Part shown: piece after piece, positions 1-6,500 of the stretch
Layout: each line of letters starts with the position of its first letter
Numbering within the stretch: the stretch's first letter is position 1
Source of the DNA: an uncultured Lachnospiraceae bacterium
GTDB lineage: Bacteria > Bacillota_A > Clostridia > Lachnospirales > Lachnospiraceae
Length of the DNA: 6,747 nucleotides
Reading direction: 5' to 3'
Assembly: GCA_910588595.1 (NCBI GenBank)
Contig: CAJUQU010000230.1
Coordinates: 1 to 6,747, forward strand
Notes under the pieces: model-generated
Seen by the model: the letters and a program-made list of their open reading frames with translations, nothing else
Told to the model about the DNA's origin: nothing
Database searches by the model: none
Translations under genes and position numbers: made by a program

Positions 1-179
1 TCCCACAAACTGTGACGTACATCTGACGGAAAGCATTTTTCAAACACGCTCTAAACAGGAATTTGCATAATCAAGCAGTAATATTTATTCATCACATTCA
101 TCTGGGAACATGAAGCCGAATTGAGAGTTTATTATTAAGAGGGAAAGAGCCTTGATATGCAGTCAAAAACGGGAAACGA
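1..179. other. Upstream flank, no gene called
   Basis: No recognisable gene, RNA or terminator was seen. One plus-strand frame is open from base 2 to a TAA at 68-70 (22 codons, ending ...RSKQEFA). It could be the tail of a gene entering from the left, but nothing in it identifies a family and so short an open frame can occur by chance. The rest is AT-rich spacer in which the 3' untranslated end of the MerR regulator transcript should lie. I see no hairpin plus T-tract that would end that transcript. Confidence 0.3.
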
Positions 180-611
180 CTATATTTTATAGTTCCGCAC
201 ATCTTCTGGGATTTCATCAGCAGGTAAATTCTTTACAACAGCTTCACTTCCGGCGGCGATCGCCGTATCATAATACCAGCATTTGTATTTCAGCATATTT
301 TTGGTTTTCTGTAATGCTTCCATCTGCTTTTCCACTTCCTCCAAACGGGCATGAAACATTTCCCGGCGTTTTCCTAAAGAAGCGTCGCCCTCGCCGCACC
401 AAACTAAAAATTCCTTGATTGCCTTGATCGACATTCCCGAAGATTTCAGACATTCGATCACTTTAAGCGTGTTGAGCTCCGTATCAGAAAAAACACGGAT
501 CCCCCCAGCACTCCGTTCCATATCCGGGAACATACCCTCACGGTCATAATAACGCAGAGTGGATATAGCAATTCCAGTGGCATTAGCGACCTCTCCAATC
601 GAATAATACAT
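180..611 (-). CDS. MerR-family transcriptional regulator, AdhR/NmlR-like
   Basis: This is a 143-residue cytoplasmic DNA-binding activator of the MerR family. Seen: an N-terminal helix-turn-helix (residues 4-24, SIGEVANATGIAISTLRYYD) with the family's YYDREG turn, a wing region to about residue 45, and a charged coiled dimerisation helix at about 80-110 (REMFHARLEEVEKQMEALQ). The C-terminal motif KCWYYDTAIAAGSE resembles AdhR/NmlR-type regulators. There are three cysteines: C54 in IECLKSSGMS, C72 and C111. Known for the family: AdhR and NmlR proteins carry a reactive cysteine at about 52-54 and sense aldehydes or electrophiles. Inferred: C54 is that residue. The length is normal for the family. 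The start is supported by AGGAG (minus strand, 624-620) 8 nt before the ATG. It is divergent from an alcohol dehydrogenase, with a MerR-type operator between them, so that gene is the likely target. The ligand is not shown by sequence, and a metal sensor is less likely because no metal-binding cysteine cluster is visible. Confidence 0.92.
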   Translation of the reverse strand: MYYSIGEVANATGIAISTLRYYDREGMFPDMERSAGGIRVFSDTELNTLKVIECLKSSGMSIKAIKEFLVWCGEGDASLGKRREMFHARLEEVEKQMEALQKTKNMLKYKCWYYDTAIAAGSEAVVKNLPADEIPEDVRNYKI

Positions 612-659
612 TAAATTTGCTCCTTTTTTGAAATTATTGAAATTTATGAAAAAATCCTC

Positions 660-690
660 TTGACCTAAACCTAACTTTAGCTTCTATAAT
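660..690 (+). promoter_or_regulatory. MerR-type promoter and operator of the alcohol dehydrogenase
   Basis: The -35 is TTGACC (660-665) and the -10 is a perfect TATAAT (685-690), separated by 19 bp instead of 17. Inside the spacer lies the dyad CTAAA-N6-TTTAG (665-669 and 676-680). A 19-bp spacer with a dyad between the boxes is the signature of promoters activated by MerR proteins, which twist the DNA to realign the boxes. The dyad also resembles the CTTAAAG/CTTTAAG half-sites described for AdhR. The expected start is near 697, giving a leader of about 65 nt. Confidence 0.8.
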
Positions 691-691
691 A

Positions 692-720
692 ATACTACAC
701 CTGCTAAATGGCTTTGTCAA
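692..720 (-). promoter_or_regulatory. Promoter for the MerR regulator
   Basis: On the minus strand a perfect -35 TTGACA (720-715) is followed by a 17-bp spacer and a -10 TAGTAT (697-692). Transcription would start near 685 and give a leader of roughly 73 nt. The transcript immediately crosses the dyad at 665-680, so a regulator bound there could block its own gene. The boxes and spacing are seen; use in the cell is inferred. Confidence 0.65.
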
Positions 721-761
721 TAGAGCTTTGCAGCAAATAAAAATCAAAGAGAGGTAAATGT

Positions 762-1940
762 ATGATGAACATGAAATTTCATTTTAACAACCCGACAAAT
801 CTTATTTTTGGCAGAGGTTCGCTGAACCAATTGGGAAGCCTGCCTATGCCCGGAAAGAAAGCACTGGTATTGATATCTAACGGTAAGTCCACAAGGGAGA
901 ACGGCTACCTTGACCGCACTTTGGAGCAGTTAAAGAAAGCAGGCGTCGAAACAGCCCTTTTTGATAAGATTATGGAAAATCCTATTAAGGACGTGATCAT
1001 GGAGGGAGCTGTGTTTGCGAGGGAAAACCAATGTGATTTTATCGTTGCGCTTGGCGGCGGGGCTGTTATTGACGCTTCGGCTGCGATTGCGGCAATGGCG
1101 ACTAATGAGGGCGACCTTTGGGACTATGTATTTGGCGGTACTGGAAAATGCAAGACGCTTGAAAAGAAAGGACTTCCGATTGTTGCGGTTGCGACGACTT
1201 CCGGCACGGGTTCTGAAATGAACGGTTTCGGTGTGATCTCCAACTTGGAGACAAAAGAAAAAATCGGCTTTGGAGATCCGGGGCTTACGCCCGTGCTGGC
1301 AGTTGTCGATCCGGAACTTATGACAACTGTTCCTGACCAATATACGGCATATCAAGGCTTTGACGCGCTGTTCCACAATACCGAAGTGATGATGTCAAAA
1401 GGCGTTAATGTTTTGAGTGAAGCGATCGCCCTGTCTGCGATTGAAAATATCACAAAATACCTGCCCCGTGCGGTAAAGGACGGGAAAGACATAGAAGCGA
1501 GGGAGCATATTGCTTACGGAAGCACAATTGCGGGCGTTACCATGCAGCTTACCTCAACGATCGCACAGCACAGCATGGAACACTCCATGAGCGCATATCA
1601 TCACAATCTTCCGCACGGCGCAGGGCTGATCATGATTTCGAAAGCCTTTGCGGAATTTTTTATTGAGCGCCATGCCTGCGATGAACAGTTTATCAAAATG
1701 GCAAAAGCTATGGGAATGGCAGACGCTGACAAGCCGGAAGATTTTGTTACCGCACTTGTCAAGCTGCAGGAGGACTGCGGCGTAGCTGATCTGAAAATGA
1801 GCGATTTCGGTTTTTCTCCCGATGAAGCCATGACTTTGGCAAAGGGTGCACGTTCCATGCAGGGTGGGCTGTTTGAGGCAAACCCCTGCGAAATGACTGA
1901 CAAGGACTGCGCCGGGATTTTTGAAAAATCTTATCGGTAA
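762..1940 (+). CDS. Iron-containing alcohol dehydrogenase (group III)
   Basis: This is a 392-residue soluble NAD(P)H-dependent oxidoreductase interconverting alcohols with aldehydes or ketones. Seen: the N-terminal nucleotide-binding domain has the glycine motif ALGGGAVIDASAAIA at 96-110 and the loop TTSGTGSE at 145-152. The C-terminal helical metal domain has the expected four ligands: D201 and H205 in GFDALFH, H270 in AQHSMEH, and H285 in LPHG. The length is typical (about 380-400). No deletion or frameshift is visible. AGAGAGG (747-753) precedes three in-frame ATGs at 762, 765 and 771; 762 (8 nt spacing) or 765 fits best. It is transcribed from the MerR-type promoter at 660-690, divergent from the regulator. 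Inferred: because the control looks AdhR-like, the physiological role is probably reducing toxic aldehydes rather than bulk fermentation. The exact substrate (butanol, propanediol, methylglyoxal and others are possible) cannot be read from the sequence. Confidence 0.95.
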   Translation: MMNMKFHFNNPTNLIFGRGSLNQLGSLPMPGKKALVLISNGKSTRENGYLDRTLEQLKKAGVETALFDKIMENPIKDVIMEGAVFARENQCDFIVALGGGAVIDASAAIAAMATNEGDLWDYVFGGTGKCKTLEKKGLPIVAVATTSGTGSEMNGFGVISNLETKEKIGFGDPGLTPVLAVVDPELMTTVPDQYTAYQGFDALFHNTEVMMSKGVNVLSEAIALSAIENITKYLPRAVKDGKDIEAREHIAYGSTIAGVTMQLTSTIAQHSMEHSMSAYHHNLPHGAGLIMISKAFAEFFIERHACDEQFIKMAKAMGMADADKPEDFVTALVKLQEDCGVADLKMSDFGFSPDEAMTLAKGARSMQGGLFEANPCEMTDKDCAGIFEKSYR

Positions 1941-1997
1941 CATTTGATAAGACAGAACTCTATTGGAAATGATACGGCATATTTAGAGAAAGGAAGC

Positions 1998-2048
1998 ATG
2001 ATGCGGGTATATGGTTTTAAGGATAATCCCGTTGTTACTTCTCTGTGA
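1998..2048 (+). CDS. Short ORF of 16 codons after the dehydrogenase; remnant or leader peptide
   Basis: An ATGATG follows AAGGAAG (1990-1996) and opens a 16-codon frame, MMRVYGFKDNPVVTSL, ending at TGA. It lies 57 bases after the dehydrogenase stop with no terminator between, so it would be on the same transcript. The ribosome binding site is close (about 3 nt to the first ATG, 6 to the second), which favours ATG 2001. The start resembles the N-terminus of a larger protein, so it may be what is left of a deleted third gene of the operon. No frame after 2048 continues convincingly. A chance ORF is possible, and I do not recognise the peptide. Confidence 0.3.
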   Translation: MMRVYGFKDNPVVTSL

Positions 2049-2068
2049 TAAAAAAGCGGCATTGCTTT

Positions 2069-2080
2069 GATAGTACTATC
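2069..2080. repeat. Perfect 12-bp palindrome
   Basis: GATAGTACTATC is fully self-complementary and lies 46 bases upstream of the phosphatase -35 region. It could be an operator half or a chance palindrome. It is not followed by a T-tract, so it is not a terminator. Confidence 0.35.
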
Positions 2081-2125
2081 TGCATTGGAACTTTCTGCGT
2101 GTGGCAGTCATGCTCTATATTTGTG

Positions 2126-2154
2126 TGGCAAATGATAAATGAAAATGATATAAT
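2126..2154 (+). promoter_or_regulatory. Extended -10 promoter of the phosphatase gene
   Basis: A perfect TATAAT (2149-2154) carries the TG extension one base upstream (TGATATAAT). The best -35 at 17 bp is weak, TGGCAA (2126-2131), which is common for extended -10 promoters. Expected start near 2161. It implies that the phosphatase is transcribed independently of the dehydrogenase. Confidence 0.6.
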
Positions 2155-2183
2155 CAAAAAACAATCTATAGGAGGTTATGCAG

Positions 2184-2747
2184 ATGAGTTCTCTATTGCG
2201 ATCGACAAAAAATACACGAGTACTGCCCACAGGAACAGATCAGTACTATAGAAGTGATTTTCCAGACAACTTAACGGATAAAGAAATCCAGTGGTTATTT
2301 GATAACAATATACTTACGATCATAGATTTAAGGTCAGATGAGGAGGTTCTTAAAAAGCCATGTCGTCTCAAAGAAATAGAAGGATTTAGATATTTTCATC
2401 TGCCGGTTACGGGCGGTGGTGATACGCCAAGATCACTTGAGCATCTGCATATAGTGTATCGGCAAATGATAGATGATCAAATGAAAATGATCATTGACAC
2501 GATCATGAATGCAGAATCTAAGGTTCTGTATTTTTGTACGGCGGGCAAGGATCGTACAGGTGTGGTCTCTGCGCTCGTATTGAAACGTCTTGGCGTTCGT
2601 GATGAGATAATCGTTGATGATTATATGAAGTCTAAAGACAATTTGATGGATCTGCTTACTGCATATGTGAATATGCACCCTGAAGTGGATATAGAAATTA
2701 TCGTTCCGCACAGAGAAAATATGGAACAATTATTAAAACAATTATAG
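2184..2747 (+). CDS. Tyrosine-protein-phosphatase-like protein (Y_phosphatase3 type)
   Basis: This is a 187-residue probable cysteine-based phosphatase acting on phosphotyrosine/phosphoserine or phosphoinositide-type substrates. Seen, numbered from the ATG at 2184: YYRSD at 21-25, the strand and loop IIDLRSDEE at about 46-54, and the catalytic P-loop CTAGKDRTG at 118-126 with nucleophile C118, D123 and R124 (CX5R). It is followed by DDYMKSK, where the family has a DYL-like stretch. No signal peptide or membrane segment is seen, so it is probably cytoplasmic. Known: this family includes MptpB and Listeria LipA, usually about 240-300 residues, so this copy is short. All catalytic residues are nevertheless present. 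GGAGG (2171-2175) is 8 nt from the ATG at 2184 but only 2 nt from the one at 2178, which decides the start. It has its own promoter. The AT-rich base use differs from the GC-rich gltB. Substrate unknown. Confidence 0.88.
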   Translation: MSSLLRSTKNTRVLPTGTDQYYRSDFPDNLTDKEIQWLFDNNILTIIDLRSDEEVLKKPCRLKEIEGFRYFHLPVTGGGDTPRSLEHLHIVYRQMIDDQMKMIIDTIMNAESKVLYFCTAGKDRTGVVSALVLKRLGVRDEIIVDDYMKSKDNLMDLLTAYVNMHPEVDIEIIVPHRENMEQLLKQL

Positions 2748-2769
2748 ATTTGGAAAGTTTCAATAATGA

Positions 2770-3078
2770 AATAGTATCGATATCTCCCATTTGAAAAGGG
2801 GTGCAAATAGCGGGATATTGCAAGAAGGATCTGGATTATCTCGAAAAATCCTTGACGCATTTGCAGTGCAGGTAGAGGAAGTGAAAGGGAACAAGGCAGA
2901 CATAAAGGAGGGTATGGGAGGTATCACGACGGCGTTTGAGGAGAGTGTGCGGGGGATCATCATGGCTGCGGACGCGGCGTCCGAGCTGGTGGACAACCTT
3001 GCCTCGATACAGGCGGAGATGACGGACAATCATCGCATTGTCAATGAGCAGAGGCAGGAAGTGAACAAATTCCGCTGA
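2770..3078 (+). pseudogene. C-terminal remnant of a methyl-accepting chemotaxis protein
   Basis: An open frame of about 102 codons follows an in-frame TGA at 2767-2769 and ends at TGA 3076-3078. It has no credible start: the only early initiator is a TTG at 2791 without a ribosome binding site. The translation is all helical with heptad spacing. From about ITTAFEESVRGIIMAADA to QRQEVNKF it matches the end of the cytoplasmic signalling domain of clostridial chemoreceptors (the usual pattern is I..A.EES..GV..AAENT..LV...I..E...N..I...L..EV.KF). The ligand-binding domain, membrane segments, HAMP and the kinase-contact hairpin tip are all absent, so it cannot signal as a receptor. It is probably what remains after a deletion or insertion whose junction lies near 2750-2800. 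Alternative: an unrelated small coiled-coil protein. Confidence 0.7.
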
Positions 3079-3153
3079 GATGATCTCTGAGTATCTTATG
3101 TTCGATATAAAACGCATTACATCAAATTATTTTTAAAAATTAGCGGCAAAAGG
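3079..3153. other. AT-rich spacer after the chemoreceptor remnant
   Basis: No gene or clear terminator was seen. The stretch TTTTTAAAAATT (3130-3141) is weakly self-complementary but has no GC stem. The wider gene-free stretch to 3500 holds the gltB control region described in the next entries. Confidence 0.5.
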
Positions 3154-3182
3154 TTTACAAAACAGAAAAAATCTCATATAAT
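3154..3182 (+). promoter_or_regulatory. Strong sigma-A promoter upstream of gltB
   Basis: TTTACA (3154-3159), a 17-bp spacer and a perfect TATAAT (3177-3182) make a near-consensus housekeeping promoter. Expected start about 3188-3190, which gives gltB an unusually long leader of roughly 310 nt. No second convincing promoter is visible closer to the gene. Confidence 0.8.
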
Positions 3183-3211
3183 GTGAAAAGTACAAGATAA
3201 TATTGGAACTT

Positions 3212-3256
3212 AAAGCAACCAAAGACGGTTAACAGCTGTTTTTTAGTTGCTTTTTT
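3212..3256 (+). terminator. Intrinsic terminator or attenuator at the start of the gltB leader
   Basis: AAAGCAAC (3212-3219) is perfectly complementary to GTTGCTTT (3246-3253). Inside it, AAAGACGG (3221-3228) pairs with CTGTTTTT (3236-3243) with G-U pairs, leaving a 7-nt loop. A run of six T (3251-3256) follows. This is a good rho-independent terminator, only about 25 nt after the predicted start. It would release a transcript of about 68 nt unless read through, which suggests attenuation of gltB or a separate small RNA. Confidence 0.72.
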
Positions 3257-3258
3257 AT

Positions 3259-3407
3259 GCGCAGCCCCGTGCAGAGGAACTAAGCCGCAAGGCGGCGCAC
3301 GGGGCGCGCGGCGAGTATGGGAGAAGGTCATTCCCCTACTCGATTGCACACGGGCACCCCGAGGAAGAATGTCAGCAAAAGCTGACGGATTAGAAGAATA
3401 TTCTCCT
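3259..3407 (+). promoter_or_regulatory. GC-rich multi-hairpin leader RNA of gltB, class unknown
   Basis: Four pairings are visible. (1) GCGC-A-GCCCCGTGC (3259-3272) pairs with GCACGGGGC-GCGC (3297-3309): 13 bp with one bulged A. This encloses a small hairpin GCCGC/GCGGC (3284-3288, 3292-3296) and an 11-nt unpaired strand, AGAGGAACTAA (3273-3283). (2) CGAGTA (3312-3317) pairs with TACTCG (3337-3342), continued by GGGA/TCCC after one mismatch. (3) CGGG/CCCG at 3351-3361 makes a small hairpin. (4) AGGAaGAAT (3362-3370) pairs with ATTCTCCT (3400-3407) around the perfect hairpin GTCAGC-AAAA-GCTGAC (3371-3386). GAGGAA occurs twice (3274 and 3361), once unpaired. No ORF explains the region. The pairings are seen; a regulatory role is inferred from its place between terminator and gltB. 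I did not recognise the glutamine, lysine, T-box, SAM, c-di-GMP or c-di-AMP consensus. Confidence 0.5.
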
Positions 3408-3442
3408 GCTTGTTCAGAGACACACGGATGCAGGAAAAATAA

Positions 3443-3479
3443 ATAGACTCCAAGAGTCAAATAGACTCCGAGAGTCTAT
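3443..3479 (+). repeat. Two tandem dyad repeats before the gltB ribosome binding site
   Basis: ATAGACTCCRAGAGTC occurs at 3443-3458 and 3461-3476, an 18-nt period differing at one internal base. Each copy is itself a hairpin: GACTC-CAA-GAGTC, and the longer ATAGACTC-CGA-GAGTCTAT. The middle segments can instead pair as GAGTC-AAATA-GACTC (3454-3468). The second hairpin ends 10 nt before the GGAG, so the element could act on translation as RNA or as a tandem protein-binding site in DNA. Confidence 0.85.
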
Positions 3480-3489
3480 ATAAGAAAAA

Positions 3490-3493
3490 GGAG
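3490..3493 (+). promoter_or_regulatory. Ribosome binding site of gltB
   Basis: GGAG within AAAAAGGAGAAG lies 7 nt before the ATG at 3501 and fixes that start. The purine-rich surroundings are unpaired in the folds I can see. Confidence 0.85.
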
Positions 3494-3500
3494 AAGAAAG

Positions 3501-6500
3501 ATGTTTGATGCAAAGATGAATGTCCCCCAGGCACCGCTTTACAGGGCGGAATTTGAACACGACAACTGCGGGATCGGTGCGGTTGTCAATATCAAGGGCA
3601 CAAAGACGCGCGGAACCGTCGAGAATGCCTTGAAGATTGTGGAAAATCTGGAGCACAGAGCCGGCAAGGACGCGGAGGGAAAGACGGGCGACGGCGTTGG
3701 CATTCTGGTCCAGATCTGCCATGACTTTTTTGTCAAGGTGACAAAGCCGCTCGGGATTGAGCTGGGCGGTGAGCGGGAGTACGGTGTCGGCATGTTCTTC
3801 TTCCCGCAGGATGAGCTCAAGAGGAACCAGGCGAAGAAGATGTTTGAGATCATTGTCGAGAAGGAAGGGCTTGTGTTCTTAGGATGGCGCGAGGTGCCGT
3901 GTGTGCCGTCGGTGCTGGGGCACAAGGCGGTGGAGTGCATGCCCAATATCATGCAGGCGTTTGTGAGGAAGCCGGCAAATGTGGAGAGGGGGCTTGCCTT
4001 TGACAGAAAGCTGTACATCGCAAGGCGCGTGTTTGAGCAGAGCTCCGACAACACGTACGTCGTGTCGCTCAGCAGCAGGACGATCGTGTACAAAGGGATG
4101 TTTCTCGTCACGCAGCTGCGGACATTTTTCAGGGATCTGCAGAGCAGTGACTATGTGTCAGCAATCGCGATCGTGCACTCCCGTTTCTCGACCAACACGA
4201 ATCCGAGCTGGGAGCGGGCGCACCCGAACCGCTTTATCGTACATAACGGCGAGATCAACACGATCCGCGGCAATGTCGACAAGATGCTTGCGCGCGAGGA
4301 AAATATGGAGTCTGAATTTTTGAGTCACGAGTTTCACAAGATACTGCCGGTCGTCAACGCGCAGGGTTCCGACTCGGCGATGCTCGACAACACGCTGGAA
4401 TTTCTGGTGATGAGCGGTATGGAGCTGCCGCTCGCTGTCATGATCACGATACCGGAGCCGTGGGCGAACAACAAGACGATGTCGCAGTCCAAGAAAGATT
4501 TTTATCAGTATTACGCGACGATGATGGAGCCGTGGGACGGTCCGGCGTCCATTCTCTTCTCGGACGGCGATATCATGGGGGCTGTGCTCGACAGAAACGG
4601 ACTCAGGCCGTCGCGCTATTACATCACGTCCGATGACCAGCTGATCCTGTCGTCGGAGGTCGGCGTGCTCCCGGTCGACGCGTCAAAGATCGTCAAAAAA
4701 GACAGACTCCGCCCCGGAAAAATGCTTCTGGTGGACACGGTAAAAGGTGAGGTGGTCGATGACGACACACTGAAAGAAAAGTATGCAAAGAGCCACCCTT
4801 ACGGGGCGTGGCTCGACTCCAACCTTGTCACGCTGAGGGAGTTAAAGATACCGAATGTGCGGGTGCCGGCATTCTCCGACGAGGAGCGGCAGCGCATGCA
4901 GAAGGCGTTTGGCTATACTTACGATGAGCTCCAGACCAGTATCCTGCCGATGGCGAGGAACGGCGGGGAGAGCATCGGCGCGATGGGGGTCGACACGCCG
5001 ATCCCGGTGCTGTCCAAGACGCACCACCAGCTGTCGCACTATTTCAAACAGCAGTTTGCCCAGGTGACAAATCCGCCGATCGACGCGATCCGCGAGGAGG
5101 TTGTCACATCGACGACCGTGTATATCGGAAAGGACGGAAACCTTCTGCACGACACGGAGAAGAACTGCAATGTGCTGAAAGTCAACAATCCGATCCTCAC
5201 GATAACGGACCTGCTAAAGATCAAGAATATGAAGCGCGAGGGCTTCAAAGTCGAGGTCATTCCGATCATTTATTACAAGAACACCAGCCTCGAGCGCGCG
5301 ATCGACCGCCTGTATGTGGAGGCGGACCGCGCCTACCGCGAGGGCGTGAACATCATGATCCTCTCGGACCGCGGCGTGGATGAGAACCATGTGGCGATCC
5401 CTTCGCTGCTCGCTGTGTCGGCGATGCAGAAGCATCTGATCCGCACGAAGAAGAGAACGAGCGTGGCGCTCATCATCGAGTCCGCGGAGCCGAGGGAGGT
5501 GCACGACTTTGCGGCGCTCATCGGCTATGGTGCCTGCGCGGTGAACCCTTATCTGGCACAGGAGTCCATCAAGGAGCTGATCGACAATAACATGCTCGAC
5601 AAGGATTACCATGCGGCGGTGGACGACTACAACAGCGCGGTACTGCACGGTATTGTTAAAATTGCGTCAAAGATGGGGATCTCGACGATCCAGTCGTACC
5701 AGGGTTCCCAGATCTTTGAGGCGATCGGGATCGACGCTGACGTTGTTGATAAATATTTTACCAATACGGTCTGCAGGGTGGGCGGCATCACACTGCAGGA
5801 CATCGCAAAGGAAGTGGACGATCTGCATTCTCTGGCGTTCGATCCGCTGGGGCTTGCGACAGACTTGACGCTCGACAGCCCGGGACAGCACAAGTCAAGA
5901 GGCGGCGCGGAGGAGCATCTGTACAATCCCGCCACGATCCACATGCTGCAGCAGTCCACGCAGAAGGGCAGCTATGAGATGTTCCGGCAGTACTCGGATA
6001 TGATCAACGACGAGAACAGTGTGCGCAATATCCGGGGACTGTTGGACTTCAACTATCCCAAAAAAAGTATTCCGATCGACGAGGTTGAGCGCGTGGACAG
6101 CATCGTCACCCGTTTCAAGACAGGCGCGATGTCCTATGGTTCGATCTCGAAGGAAGCGCACGAGACGCTTGCGATCGCAATGAACCGGCTCCACGGAAAG
6201 TCCAACTCCGGCGAGGGCGGCGAGGATCTCGACCGCATGACGATAAGCGCGGACGGGCTCGACCGCTGCTCGGCGATCAAGCAGGTGGCGAGCGGGCGGT
6301 TCGGTGTCACCAGCAAGTATCTGGTGAGCGCAAAGGAGATCCAGATTAAGATGGCGCAGGGTGCAAAACCCGGCGAGGGCGGACATCTGCCCGCCGGGAA
6401 GGTCTACCCGTGGGTGGCAAAGACGAGGCATTCCACACCCGGCGTCGGTCTGATCTCACCGCCGCCCCACCACGATATCTATTCGATCGAGGATCTGGCG

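Noticed and set aside
255..264. GGCGATCGCC palindrome resembling a HIP1 site
   Set aside because: It is a single copy within the regulator coding sequence; chance is sufficient.
930..1376. Antisense and out-of-frame ORFs inside the dehydrogenase (also 1015-1221, 1554-1943, 1601-1903)
   Set aside because: They overlap a complete, motif-verified dehydrogenase and have no coding signature of their own.
2053..2068. AAAGC-N6-GCTTT hairpin as terminator of the dehydrogenase transcript
   Set aside because: The stem is only 5 bp and is followed by GATAG, not a T-tract.
2045..2251. 68-codon frame starting at a GTG before the phosphatase
   Set aside because: It runs through the phosphatase promoter and ribosome binding site and 68 bases into the gene in another frame; composition is not protein-like.
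3259..3407. Glutamine (glnA) riboswitch or lysine riboswitch
   Set aside because: Some local words look similar (GAGTA, CCGAGGA), but the glnA core GGAAGTAGG and the lysine core CTGAAAGG/GCCGAAGC are absent.
3443..3479. CRISPR-like repeat
   Set aside because: Only two short copies separated by 2 nt with no spacers; a tandem dyad fits better.
3443..3479. ANTAR-protein target (paired hairpins) in the gltB leader
   Set aside because: Known ANTAR targets have 6-nt loops with A at position 1 and G at position 4; these loops are 3 nt (CAA and CGA), and the 3371-3386 hairpin has an AAAA loop.
3539..4111. Minus-strand open frame of 190 codons
   Set aside because: It lies opposite gltB, whose plus-strand frame is continuous and full of family motifs; the translation shows no recognisable domain. 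GC-rich coding DNA often leaves such antisense frames.
5895..6431. Minus-strand open frame of 178 codons, plus other antisense frames at 4842-5150, 5214-5648 and 5627-5959
   Set aside because: All are opposite gltB, rich in Arg, His and Leu as expected for antisense of GC-rich codons, with no ribosome binding sites or known motifs.
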